From the NCBI GenBank assembly GCA_947461645.1, contig CANHMN010000096.1:1-6757 (forward strand): a stretch of DNA of 6,757 nucleotides, given 5' to 3'. Source of the DNA: Chitinophagaceae bacterium. GTDB taxonomy: Bacteria; Bacteroidota; Bacteroidia; Chitinophagales; Chitinophagaceae. The notes beneath the pieces are model-generated. The model searched no databases, was not told the origin of the DNA, and saw nothing but the letters and a program-made list of their open reading frames with translations. The number at the start of each line of letters is the position of its first letter. Positions within the stretch are counted from its first letter, which is position 1. The translations under genes and the position numbers were made by a program. Below are positions 1 through 6,002 of this stretch, in pieces.

Positions 1-63
1 CGATAGCAGTTGTTAATTTATTATATTCTTGATATTTTTACAAACGACAGTAAAATCATCTTT

Positions 64-1200
64 ATGAAAAAAATATTCTTCCTCCTATTTATTCTTTGTT
101 CTATACACAGTTATGGACAAACAAACATTATTGTCAAAAATGAGGATGGGCTTTTGATGATACCAGGTAAGGCAAATGGTTTTCAAACTTGTTTTATCTA
201 TAATGAAGAAGAAGCTCAAAATTTGATTACCCAGAAACAAGCGATGTATATGTTCAGAAGTGGATTGTTGCAAAAGTCTGATATAGTTGGAGCATTTACA
301 TTTGATCCTGAAAATGATGAAAACCTTGCTGAGGGAGTTGTGTTAAAAGTCAAAGATTTTTATTTTGGAGGATTGAATCTTGTAAATGCCAAATTCTCTA
401 TTGTAAAGGACATGGATGCGCCATTTCTTGTTTGTAAAAGCACCATTGAAAATATAGGATCCACCCAATTCAATGCCAAAACCAATACACTAACTATTGA
501 AAGTGGTAAAAGCAACTTTGATTTTTCCAAACTCAAGATGAATTTTGAATTACCCAAAGAGAGTGTTTTGTCAAAGGATGCACCTGTTAATGTTACTGTA
601 ACTGATTTCAAAAATAACCCGCTTCCCAATGAAATCATGATTTTTAAGAGTCGCAAAAATCAAAATGAGTATCAGGGTTTAACAAATGACAAAGGACAAT
701 TTTCCATTCGTTTACCATCGGGAGATGTTTATCAGATATTTATTCTTGGCTTTAAGGATTCAACATCAATTGATTCACTAGTAATTGCAGGATTGAGTCC
801 ATTGGAAAAGACAAAAGTATATGATAAGCCTCAGGTAGTGACTTATCAGTTCTTACCTGCGAAAAGTTTCATTTTGGAGGATTGTAATTTCGACAATGGG
901 AAAGCAACGCTTCAGGAAGGTTCCTATCAGGTTTTGGATGAACTCGTAGCTTACTTGGTAAGGAAAGATGATGAAAAAATTGAGTTAGGTGGCCATACTG
1001 ATAATGTGGGAAGTGCAGCAAGCAATTTAAAGTTATCTCAAGACAGAGCCAATACAGTAAGGGATTATCTCATCAGCAAAGGAATTGATTCTGCTCGTTT
1101 ACAGACAAAAGGGTACGGGATGACTATGCCCATTGAATCTAACAATACTGCTGCAGGAAGAGCAGTAAACAGAAGAACGGAAGTGAAGATTCTCGAGTAA
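64..1200 (+). CDS. OmpA-family secreted envelope protein with a degenerate retropepsin-like N-terminal domain
   Basis: 378-residue protein. The start at 64 is chosen because it gives a clean signal peptide (MKKIFFLLFILCSIHSYG, then Q19); an in-frame TTG at 10 would bury it behind 18 residues. Three modules are visible. Residues ~22-147 follow the layout of bacterial retropepsin-like domains: the SGLLQKSDIVG helix and turn (66-76), FGGLNLVNAKFSIV (101-114), APFLVCKSTIENIG (119-132), NTLTI (141-145). The catalytic D-T/S-G is missing; FIYNEEEA stands at 44-51. Residues ~172-245 resemble a carboxypeptidase-regulatory/Ig-like beta domain (PLPNE, TNDKGQFSIRLPSG). Residues ~268-378 form an OmpA C-terminal peptidoglycan-binding domain with GHTDNVG (310-316), LSQDRA (324-329) and NRRTEVKIL (369-377). 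D313 and R328 are the expected diaminopimelate-binding pair. It probably sits in the periplasm or on the outer membrane, bound to the wall. The OmpA call is firm, the retropepsin call is inferred from pattern, and the substrate or partner is unknown. Confidence 0.9.
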   Translation: MKKIFFLLFILCSIHSYGQTNIIVKNEDGLLMIPGKANGFQTCFIYNEEEAQNLITQKQAMYMFRSGLLQKSDIVGAFTFDPENDENLAEGVVLKVKDFYFGGLNLVNAKFSIVKDMDAPFLVCKSTIENIGSTQFNAKTNTLTIESGKSNFDFSKLKMNFELPKESVLSKDAPVNVTVTDFKNNPLPNEIMIFKSRKNQNEYQGLTNDKGQFSIRLPSGDVYQIFILGFKDSTSIDSLVIAGLSPLEKTKVYDKPQVVTYQFLPAKSFILEDCNFDNGKATLQEGSYQVLDELVAYLVRKDDEKIELGGHTDNVGSAASNLKLSQDRANTVRDYLISKGIDSARLQTKGYGMTMPIESNNTAAGRAVNRRTEVKILE

Positions 1201-1225
1201 TTTATTTACTGGAAAGACATATACG

Positions 1226-1260
1226 ACAAAGAGAGCTGAATAAGCTCTCTTTGTTTTTTT
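1226..1260 (+). terminator. Rho-independent terminator of the OmpA-family gene
   Basis: A perfect 12-bp stem (1226-1237 with 1243-1254, arms ACAAAGAGAGCT and AGCTCTCTTTGT) encloses a 5-nt GAATA loop. A T-run follows through 1260. It starts 26 nt after the stop codon. There is no matching A-run on the left side, so it probably acts mainly on the + strand gene and less on the convergent lipoprotein gene. Confidence 0.92.
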
Positions 1261-1293
1261 GGTAAGATTCATCAGAATTAGTTTGAGAATCAA

Positions 1294-2046
1294 CTACTGA
1301 ATTTGTGCACTTAATAATGTCGTTGAAGTGTTCGAATTGATAACATCTCCCAAACCTGATGCAGTAACACGTAATTGAAAATCACCTTTAATTCTGCCAT
1401 ATTTTGGTGCGAAGTAGTTCAAAATATTTTGAGATTCAACAGCAATTGTTATCAAGTTTGGGCTTATGGATAAGTTAACCAATTCGGTTTTTACTTTAAT
1501 AACATTTGAATAGTTGTTTCCGTTAACTACCATTGTCATTCCTTTTTCTTCAATAGTGGTTTTAAGCGAGGCGGAGAGTGTAACATTTACAGGAAAGGGG
1601 AAATTGGGAACATTAACTTGTTGTGTAATTGTTATCGGTTGAGATGTCCAGTTGCTGCCGGCGGGTAAACTATCGTTAAGGTACCTCAAATCTAGGGCAG
1701 GAAGCAAATCAGACAATTGGGTATATTGGTAATAATCTCTGCCTGTATTGTTGTAATACTCTTCCGTTGAACCTGAGGTATCTGTAGCATAAAAAATTCT
1801 GTATGTTTTTGATCCAATGGTAGTGTCAATATCGCTGCAGGTAAGAGTATAATTCGTGATGTCGGTAATGGAATCGTTATTTACAGTCTGATAGTTCCAG
1901 GTAGACCCAGTTGTAAAACTCATGAATTTATCAATAGATGGGGCAGGGTTGTTGGAATTGTTGCCGGAACCTCCGTTTGTGTCTGATTTCTTGCAAGAAG
2001 TCAATCCAAAACCAGCCAAAAGGGCTAAATAAAGTACTTTTTTCAT
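1294..2046 (-). CDS. Uncharacterised outer-membrane/surface lipoprotein
   Basis: 250 residues. The N-terminus has a type II signal peptide: MKK, a hydrophobic core [11 protein letters not shown], and the lipobox LTSC with C18 as the acylated residue. A low-complexity linker rich in Gly, Asn and Ser (24-35) follows. The body is rich in Thr, Asn and Tyr and looks all-beta. It carries the pattern [11 protein letters not shown] (45-55), [21 protein letters not shown] (69-89), DYYQY (104-108) and [14 protein letters not shown] (210-223). Similar 'GxxWxY ... xFAPxxGxxK' layouts recur in Bacteroidota lipoproteins of unknown function. KKSD after the Cys is at best a weak match to the phylum's acidic lipoprotein surface-export signal. 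No catalytic motif is recognised. The gene converges with the OmpA-family gene and diverges from infA. The lipoprotein call is firm, but the function is unknown. Confidence 0.85.
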   Translation of the reverse strand: MKKVLYLALLAGFGLTSCKKSDTNGGSGNNSNNPAPSIDKFMSFTTGSTWNYQTVNNDSITDITNYTLTCSDIDTTIGSKTYRIFYATDTSGSTEEYYNNTGRDYYQYTQLSDLLPALDLRYLNDSLPAGSNWTSQPITITQQVNVPNFPFPVNVTLSASLKTTIEEKGMTMVVNGNNYSNVIKVKTELVNLSISPNLITIAVESQNILNYFAPKYGRIKGDFQLRVTASGLGDVINSNTSTTLLSAQIQ

Positions 2047-2059
2047 ATTTATATCTGTT

Positions 2060-2092
2060 TAAAGTGTAATAATAGTATTTTTTCTTTACAAA
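2060..2092 (-). promoter_or_regulatory. Candidate promoter of the lipoprotein gene
   Basis: Reading the minus strand, TTTG (complement of 2089-2092) lies 20 bp before TAcacTTTA (complement of 2060-2068). This approximates the Bacteroidota -33 TTTG / -7 TAnnTTTG pattern, with one extra base in the -7 box and A in place of the final G. It lies about 14 nt upstream of the start codon at 2046. The match is imperfect and the region is AT-rich. Confidence 0.35.
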
Positions 2093-2115
2093 TTGAATTC
2101 TATGTCTTATCTTCG
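2085..2115 (+). promoter_or_regulatory. Candidate promoter of the infA-rplQ operon
   Basis: The -7 box TATCTTCG (2108-2115) matches TAnnTTTG at all but one position, and a TTTAC at 2085-2089 lies 18 bp upstream as a weak -33 element. Transcription would begin at about 2120-2124, only a few bases before the infA ATG at 2128, leaving almost no leader. The 81-bp divergent gap offers no other good match on the plus strand. Confidence 0.5.
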
Positions 2116-2127
2116 CGCTCCAAATTT

Positions 2128-2346
2128 ATGGCCAAACAAGCATTAATCAAACAAGACGGTGTAATTATTGAAGCATTGAGCAATGCTATGTTCAAGGTTA
2201 AACTGGAAAATGGTCATGAAATTCTGGCTACTATTTCAGGAAAAATGAGGATGCATTACATCCGTATTCTTCCTGGCGATAAAGTAGGCGTGGAGATGAG
2301 TCCGTACGATTTGACGCGCGGAAGAATAATATTCAGGTACAAATAA
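2128..2346 (+). CDS. infA: Translation initiation factor IF-1
   Basis: 72 residues, exactly the usual IF-1 length. It is a single S1/OB-fold domain with the family sequence: [41 protein letters not shown], then [27 protein letters not shown]-1 binds the 30S A site with IF-2 and IF-3 during initiation. It is the first gene of the operon here. There is no Shine-Dalgarno sequence upstream (CTCCAAATTT precedes the ATG), as expected in this phylum. The usual upstream neighbours secY and map are absent; a divergent lipoprotein gene stands there instead. A small 5-bp hairpin (2350-2363, GCTGA/TCAGC) follows the stop codon and is too weak to be a terminator. Confidence 0.98.
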   Translation: MAKQALIKQDGVIIEALSNAMFKVKLENGHEILATISGKMRMHYIRILPGDKVGVEMSPYDLTRGRIIFRYK

Positions 2347-2391
2347 AATGCTGATTTTTCAGCTATCATAAATAGAATAAAAACAAAAAAA

Positions 2392-2508
2392 ATGAAGGTA
2401 AGAGCTTCAATCAAAAAACGCAGTGCTGAATGCAAGATTGTAAGAAGAAAAGGACGTCTTTATGTGATCAACAAAAAGAATCCTCGCTTCAAGCAAAAGC
2501 AAGGATAA
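2392..2508 (+). CDS. rpmJ: 50S ribosomal protein L36 (bL36), zinc-independent form
   Basis: 38 codons: [20 protein letters not shown], then [18 protein letters not shown] and a TAA stop. Length and wording match bL36, a large-subunit protein that bridges 23S rRNA domains. The zinc-binding form has Cys at about 11, 14 and 27 and a His near 32-33. Here the positions read S11, C14, N27 and F33, so only one ligand is left and this is the non-zinc version common in Bacteroidota. The start is preceded by an A-run (AAAACAAAAAAA) with no Shine-Dalgarno sequence. It lies 45 bp after infA and 40 bp before rpsM, the standard order. Confidence 0.97.
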   Translation: MKVRASIKKRSAECKIVRRKGRLYVINKKNPRFKQKQG

Positions 2509-2548
2509 GCACAAATCACTTTTTTAAAAACAAAATACATTATACAGT

Positions 2549-2929
2549 ATGGCTCGTATTGCCGGTATAGATTTACCAAAAAACAAAAGAGGCGAAATTG
2601 GATTGACTTATATCTATGGTATTGGTCTTTCTACAGCTAAGTACATCTTAACTAAGTCTGGAATTGATCTTAACAAAAAGGTCAACCAATGGAATGATGA
2701 TGAACAAACAGCTATTCGTAACATCATCAACAATGAGTTCAAAACTGAAGGTGCGCTTCGTTCTGAAACACAAATGAACATCAAGCGTTTGCTTGATATC
2801 GCTTGTTACAGAGGTTTGCGTCATCGTAAAGGCCTTCCTTTGCGTGGTCAGAGAACTCGTACCAACAGCCGTACCAGAAAAGGTAAGCGTAAGACAGTTG
2901 CAGGTAAGAAAAAAGTAGCTAAGAAGTAA
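2549..2929 (+). CDS. rpsM: 30S ribosomal protein S13 (uS13)
   Basis: 126 residues, normal length. The N-terminus [20 protein letters not shown] and YIYGIG (21-26, helix-two-turn-helix) are typical. The C-terminal signature [20 protein letters not shown] (88-107) and a very basic tail ending KKKVAKK are also present. S13 sits in the 30S head, contacts the P-site tRNA through its tail and forms bridges to L5. In E. coli the S4 repressor site for this operon overlaps the rpsM start. The 40-bp spacer here is short, AT-rich and shows no such pseudoknot. Confidence 0.98.
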   Translation: MARIAGIDLPKNKRGEIGLTYIYGIGLSTAKYILTKSGIDLNKKVNQWNDDEQTAIRNIINNEFKTEGALRSETQMNIKRLLDIACYRGLRHRKGLPLRGQRTRTNSRTRKGKRKTVAGKKKVAKK

Positions 2930-2946
2930 TTTTGATGCTTTGCTAC

Positions 2947-3068
2947 AGGTGTAATCCTTTAGTTTAACATAAACAGACTTATTTTTTTGATTCAACGCCG
3001 GATAGCTAATAAGTCGGCAGGAGGGTTGACTCAATTCCGAATTTTTCGGAATCTTATTTTGAACACCT
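2947..3068 (+). promoter_or_regulatory. Candidate structured RNA leader of rpsK
   Basis: The 152-bp rpsM-rpsK spacer can form four helices. A closing stem pairs AGGTGT (2947-2952) with ACACCT (3063-3068). Inside it lie a small hairpin GTTTA/TAAAC (2962-2974) and a two-part helix: TCAAC 2992-2996 with GTTGA 3025-3029, plus GCCG 2997-3000 with CGGC 3015-3018. The hexamer AGGAGG (3019-3024) bulges out between the two halves. The fourth is an 8-bp hairpin (3034-3041 with 3045-3052) followed by CTTATTTT. The closing stem ends 13 nt before the rpsK ATG. The pairings are seen in the sequence; a regulatory role, for example autoregulation by a ribosomal protein, is inferred. Confidence 0.45.
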
Positions 3069-3081
3069 TTATTTAATTAAA

Positions 3082-3492
3082 ATGGCGAAAGCACAACAAA
3101 AAGGACAAAGCGCTAAAGCAGCTGCAAAAAAGAGAGTGGTAAAAGTTGACAGTTACGGCGATGCACACATCGTTGCTAGTTTCAACAACATTATCATCAG
3201 TTTAACCAACAAGCAAGGTCAGGTTATTTCCTGGTCTTCTGCCGGTAAGATGGGTTTCAAAGGAAGTAAAAAGAATACTCCTTATGCAGCTCAAATGGCT
3301 GGAGCAGATGCTGCAAAAACTGCTATTGATGCAGGTTTGAAAAGAGTAGACGTATTCGTTAAAGGACCAGGAAGTGGTCGTGAAGGAGCTATCCGTTCTT
3401 TGTCTCAAAGCGGATTGGAAGTTTCTATGATCAAGGATATTACGCCAATTCCACACAATGGTTGTCGTCCTCCTAAAAAGAGAAGAGTATAA
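3082..3492 (+). CDS. rpsK: 30S ribosomal protein S11 (uS11)
   Basis: 136 residues, slightly longer than the usual ~129 because of a Lys/Ala-rich N-terminus ([18 protein letters not shown]). The conserved core includes [18 protein letters not shown] (29-46), [21 protein letters not shown] (51-71), [15 protein letters not shown] (93-107) and the terminal [13 protein letters not shown] (124-136). N126-G127 corresponds to the site that forms isoaspartate in E. coli S11. S11 lies on the 30S platform near the 3' end of 16S rRNA, next to S6, S18 and S21. Its 152-bp upstream spacer is the longest in the operon and appears structured. ATTTAATTAAA precedes the start, with no Shine-Dalgarno sequence. 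Confidence 0.98.
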   Translation: MAKAQQKGQSAKAAAKKRVVKVDSYGDAHIVASFNNIIISLTNKQGQVISWSSAGKMGFKGSKKNTPYAAQMAGADAAKTAIDAGLKRVDVFVKGPGSGREGAIRSLSQSGLEVSMIKDITPIPHNGCRPPKKRRV

Positions 3493-3511
3493 TCACAATA
3501 TTTTTTAATAG

Positions 3512-3565
3512 GGTGCATCATCGATTTTACAGGCCTTTATGATGATGCATCGTCACCAAAAGGCC
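3512..3565 (+). promoter_or_regulatory. Candidate H-type pseudoknot in the rpsD (S4) leader
   Basis: Stem 1 pairs TGCATCATC (3514-3522) with GATGATGCA (3541-3549), extendable by G3513-U3550 and G3512-C3551. Its loop contains GGCCTTT (3532-3538), which is exactly complementary to AAAGGCC (3559-3565) further downstream. The loops are 9, 2 and 9 nt, a feasible geometry for 9-bp and 7-bp stems. The knot ends 11 nt before the rpsD ATG, where it could block ribosome entry. S4 is the known autogenous repressor of this operon in E. coli (a pseudoknot at rpsM) and of rpsD in Bacillus. The base pairs are seen; the S4 binding is inferred. Confidence 0.6.
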
Positions 3566-3576
3566 CTTTACAAATT

Positions 3577-4182
3577 ATGGCACGTTATACAGGCCCAAAA
3601 ACCAAAATCTCCCGTCGTTTCGGAGAACTTATTACCGGTAATGGTAAATGGTTGACCAAAAACAGTAACCCTCCAGGTCAACATGGCGCTAATAAAAAGC
3701 GTAAAACTCTAAGTGAATATGGTGTTCAGTTGAAGGAAAAGCAAAAAGCCAAATACACTTATGGTTTGTTGGAAAGACAATTCCGCAAAACTTTCGAAGA
3801 AGCTGCACGTAAAAAAGGTGTAACAGGTGAAAACCTCATCAAATTGCTTGAAGCTCGTTTGGATAATACCGTTTACAGAATGGGAATCGCACCAAGTCGT
3901 CAATCTGCACGTCAGTTGGTAAGCCACAAACACATTACTGTAAATGGCGCTATTGTTAACATTCCTTCTTACTCCTGTAAGCCGGGTGATGTAATCGGAT
4001 TGAAAAACAAAACTGCAGCCAACACCTCTATAACAGGAACTCTTCGTGGTAAAAATCCTAAGTTTAGCTGGATTGATTGGAGCGAGACTGATATGAAAGG
4101 AACTTTCATCACTTATCCTGAAAGAGAGAGTGTGCCGGAGAACATCAAGGAGCAACTGATTGTGGAATTGTACAGTAAATAA
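3577..4182 (+). CDS. rpsD: 30S ribosomal protein S4 (uS4)
   Basis: 201 residues, normal length. The N-terminus [20 protein letters not shown] lacks the cysteine cluster of zinc-binding S4 proteins, so this is the Cys-free form. The S4 RNA-binding domain covers ~91-145: [20 protein letters not shown], then [14 protein letters not shown] and the turn [11 protein letters not shown] (130-140). The C-terminus [20 protein letters not shown] is typical. S4 is a primary 16S rRNA binder that nucleates 5'-domain assembly and helps fidelity and mRNA unwinding at the entry channel. It is also the usual repressor of this operon, and the spacer immediately upstream carries a candidate pseudoknot target. 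Confidence 0.98.
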   Translation: MARYTGPKTKISRRFGELITGNGKWLTKNSNPPGQHGANKKRKTLSEYGVQLKEKQKAKYTYGLLERQFRKTFEEAARKKGVTGENLIKLLEARLDNTVYRMGIAPSRQSARQLVSHKHITVNGAIVNIPSYSCKPGDVIGLKNKTAANTSITGTLRGKNPKFSWIDWSETDMKGTFITYPERESVPENIKEQLIVELYSK

Positions 4183-4189
4183 TTCTTCA

Positions 4190-4209
4190 AGTTAGCAACT
4201 AAGCTGACT
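4190..4209 (+). other. Small hairpin in the rpsD-rpoA spacer
   Basis: AGTTAGC (4190-4196) can pair with GCTGACT (4203-4209), 7 bp including one G-U, around a 6-nt loop. It begins 8 nt after the rpsD stop codon. A further short CCGG/CCGG stem lies at 4227-4239. No T-run follows either, so neither is a terminator. The 30 or so bases before the rpoA ATG are A-rich and unstructured. The hairpin could protect a processed 3' end or be incidental. Confidence 0.3.
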
Positions 4210-4271
4210 GCAATCAATAGCAAAAGCCGGAAAAACCGGAATATTCACAAAACAAAAACAACAAAATACAA

Positions 4272-5267
4272 ATGGCCATTTTCAATTTTGTTAAACCAGA
4301 TAAGATCGTTCTTCAGAAAGCAACAGATTTTGAAGCCCAGTTTGAGTTTCGTCCATTGGAACCAGGATATGGTGTTACCATAGGTAATGCACTTCGCAGG
4401 GTATTGCTTAATTCACTTGAAGGTTATGCGATCGTTGGTATTAATATAGCTGGTGCAGACCATGAGTTTGCTACCTTAAAGGGTATCACTGAAGACGTTA
4501 CTGAAATTATTTTGAATTTGAAACAGGTTCGTTTCAAATCTAAAATAGAAGGTGATGTAAACAACGAAAAGATTACTCTTTCTTTGAAGAACATCAATCA
4601 GTTTACTGCTGGTATGATTGGAGATGCTTCTCCATCTTTCCAGGTGATGAATCCTGAATTGCCTATCTGTACTTTAGACAGCAGCGCTAAGTTGGATATA
4701 GAAATCACAATCGGTAAAGGACGTGGTTACGTTCCTGCAGAAGACCAAAAAGATAAAAGCTCACATTTCGGTTACATACCAGTTGATGCTATTTACACTC
4801 CAATCAAGAATGTAAAATACCTTATCGAAAATACAAGGGTAGAGCAGCGTACCGATTTTGAAAAGTTGATCATGGAAGTGGTTACTGATGGTACCATTCA
4901 TCCTGAAGAAGCTGTTAAGCAAGCAAGCCGTATTCTTATTCAGCATTTGATGATCATCACTGATGAGAACATCACTTTCGATACCAAAGAAGATAAAAAA
5001 GAAGATTTGGTAGATGAGCAAACCTTGCAATTGCGCAAAATGTTGAAGACTCCATTGGAAGATTTGGATCTTTCTGTAAGAGCATTCAACTGCTTGAAAG
5101 CAGCTAAAATCAACTCTTTGAGCGAATTGGTTCAATACGAACAAGAAGACCTAATGAAGTTCAGAAACTTCGGACAGAAGTCATTGAGCGAAATTGATCA
5201 AGTGCTTCATGAAAGAGGTTTGAGCTTCGGAATGGACCTTAGCAAGTTGAAAATGGATGATGAGTAA
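4272..5267 (+). CDS. rpoA: DNA-directed RNA polymerase subunit alpha
   Basis: 331 residues, close to the 329 of E. coli. The N-terminal domain (~1-235) carries the assembly region PGYGVTIGNALRRVLLNSLEG (31-51), with the conserved pair R42-R43, and GRGYVPAEDQ (150-159). An acidic, lysine-rich linker (~236-258) leads to the C-terminal domain (~260-325). That domain contains LDLSVRAFNCLKAAKI (265-280) and FRNFGQKSLSEI (297-308). R270, N273, G301, K303 and S304 correspond to the E. coli residues R265, N268, G296, K298 and S299, which bind UP elements and activators. Alpha dimerises to scaffold beta and beta' assembly. The start is preceded by an A-rich tract (ACAACAAAATACAA) with no Shine-Dalgarno sequence. 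Confidence 0.98.
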   Translation: MAIFNFVKPDKIVLQKATDFEAQFEFRPLEPGYGVTIGNALRRVLLNSLEGYAIVGINIAGADHEFATLKGITEDVTEIILNLKQVRFKSKIEGDVNNEKITLSLKNINQFTAGMIGDASPSFQVMNPELPICTLDSSAKLDIEITIGKGRGYVPAEDQKDKSSHFGYIPVDAIYTPIKNVKYLIENTRVEQRTDFEKLIMEVVTDGTIHPEEAVKQASRILIQHLMIITDENITFDTKEDKKEDLVDEQTLQLRKMLKTPLEDLDLSVRAFNCLKAAKINSLSELVQYEQEDLMKFRNFGQKSLSEIDQVLHERGLSFGMDLSKLKMDDE

Positions 5268-5345
5268 TTGATTGTTGAAGCTTCGATTTATGAATTAAAG
5301 TTTCAAAGCAATTTCTAATCAGTACACAATAATTATTTTTAAAAC

Positions 5346-5376
5346 AATCCTGTAATTCCTGACACGGTACAGGGTT
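5346..5376 (+). promoter_or_regulatory. Candidate structured leader hairpin of rplQ
   Basis: AATCCTGTA (5346-5354) pairs with TACAGGGTT (5368-5376), 9 bp with one G-U. A short continuation pairs CC (5358-5359) with GG (5366-5367), leaving ATT as a bulge and TGACAC as the loop. TGAC in the loop (5360-5363) could also pair with GTCA (5388-5391), which overlaps the A of the rplQ start codon. The hairpin ends 14 nt before the start and has no T-run, so translational control is more likely than termination. The role is inferred. Confidence 0.4.
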
Positions 5377-5390
5377 TAAAACAAAAAGTC

Positions 5391-5924
5391 ATGCGTCACG
5401 GAAACAAAAACAACAACCTTAGCAGAACTGCTTCACACAGAAGATCCTTAATGGCTAATCTTGGATGCCAGTTGATTACCCACAAAAGAATCACGACTAC
5501 TTTAGCTAAAGCTAAAGCACTTCGTACTTATATCGAGCCATTGATTACCAAGACAAAGGCTACAGAAAGTAAAGAAGCAATCATGCACAATCACCGTATT
5601 GTTTTTAGTTACCTAAACGACAAGCAAGCGGTAAAAGAATTGTTTACGGTTGTTGCGCCAAAAGTAGCCGGTAGACCAGGTGGTTACACTAGGGTTATCA
5701 AATTGGGTGCTCGTACGGGTGATAACGCTGAAATTGCTATGATTGAGTTGGTTGACTTCAACGAAATTTATGGTAAGGGTGTAGCTACTGATGCTGCTGC
5801 CGAGCCTGCGAAAAAGACTCGTCGTTCTGCTGGTAAGAAAAAAGCTGCAACTGCGGAAAATGCTTCTGCTGATTCAGCCGAAAACACTGCTGCTGATGAT
5901 GTTGCAGAAACTACAGAAGATTAA
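5391..5924 (+). CDS. rplQ: 50S ribosomal protein L17 (bL17) with a long C-terminal tail
   Basis: 177 residues. The core (~1-125) is standard bL17: [20 protein letters not shown], then [55 protein letters not shown] and IELVDFNE. E. coli L17 is 127 residues, so about 50 residues are extra. The tail (~130-177) is low-complexity: a basic Ala/Lys stretch [15 protein letters not shown] (141-155), then an acidic Ala/Asp/Glu end ([17 protein letters not shown]). Such tails are seen on Bacteroidota L17 but their role is not known to me. L17 lies near the polypeptide exit side of the large subunit. It is the last gene of the operon; the terminator stem begins 25 nt after its stop codon. Confidence 0.97.
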   Translation: MRHGNKNNNLSRTASHRRSLMANLGCQLITHKRITTTLAKAKALRTYIEPLITKTKATESKEAIMHNHRIVFSYLNDKQAVKELFTVVAPKVAGRPGGYTRVIKLGARTGDNAEIAMIELVDFNEIYGKGVATDAAAEPAKKTRRSAGKKKAATAENASADSAENTAADDVAETTED

Positions 5925-5949
5925 TTCAAATGTTATCTTCACGATATTT

Positions 5950-5977
5950 AAAAAGCCCCGATTTTCGGGGCTTTTTT
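5950..5977 (+). terminator. Rho-independent terminator of the infA-rplQ operon
   Basis: A perfect 12-bp stem (5950-5961 with 5965-5976) has the GC-rich core GCCCCGA/TCGGGGC, a 3-nt TTT loop, and a T-run at 5972-5977 that partly forms the stem. It follows the rplQ stop codon by 25 nt and separates the operon from aroQ. Confidence 0.96.
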
Positions 5978-6002
5978 GTAGTCATTTATAAAGGGAGTTT
6001 TA

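Noticed and set aside
10..63. Upstream TTG extension of the OmpA-family gene
   Set aside because: It would place 18 residues before a clear signal peptide that starts at the ATG at 64.
2350..2363. Hairpin GCTGA/TCAGC after infA as a terminator
   Set aside because: The stem is only 5 bp, no T-run follows, and rpmJ lies 28 bp downstream in the same operon.
2648..3034. Minus-strand open frame across rpsM and the spacer
   Set aside because: It is a shadow of rpsM with unprotein-like composition (many Cys, Ser, Thr and Leu) and no promoter or recognisable domain.
3026..3079. Possible 16-codon leader peptide starting at TTG after AGGAGG
   Set aside because: The TTG is only 1 nt from AGGAGG, too close for initiation. 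Its bases fall in the proposed helix and hairpin, and the phylum rarely uses Shine-Dalgarno starts.
3709..4155. Minus-strand open frame within rpsD
   Set aside because: It lies antisense to a certain ribosomal gene and has Phe/Cys/Ser-rich composition typical of shadow frames.
4761..5144. Minus-strand open frame within rpoA
   Set aside because: It is antisense to rpoA and shows no family features.
5791..5991. Plus-strand frame overlapping the L17 tail and the terminator
   Set aside because: It is a frameshifted reading of the low-complexity tail (Leu/Lys repeats) and runs through the terminator.
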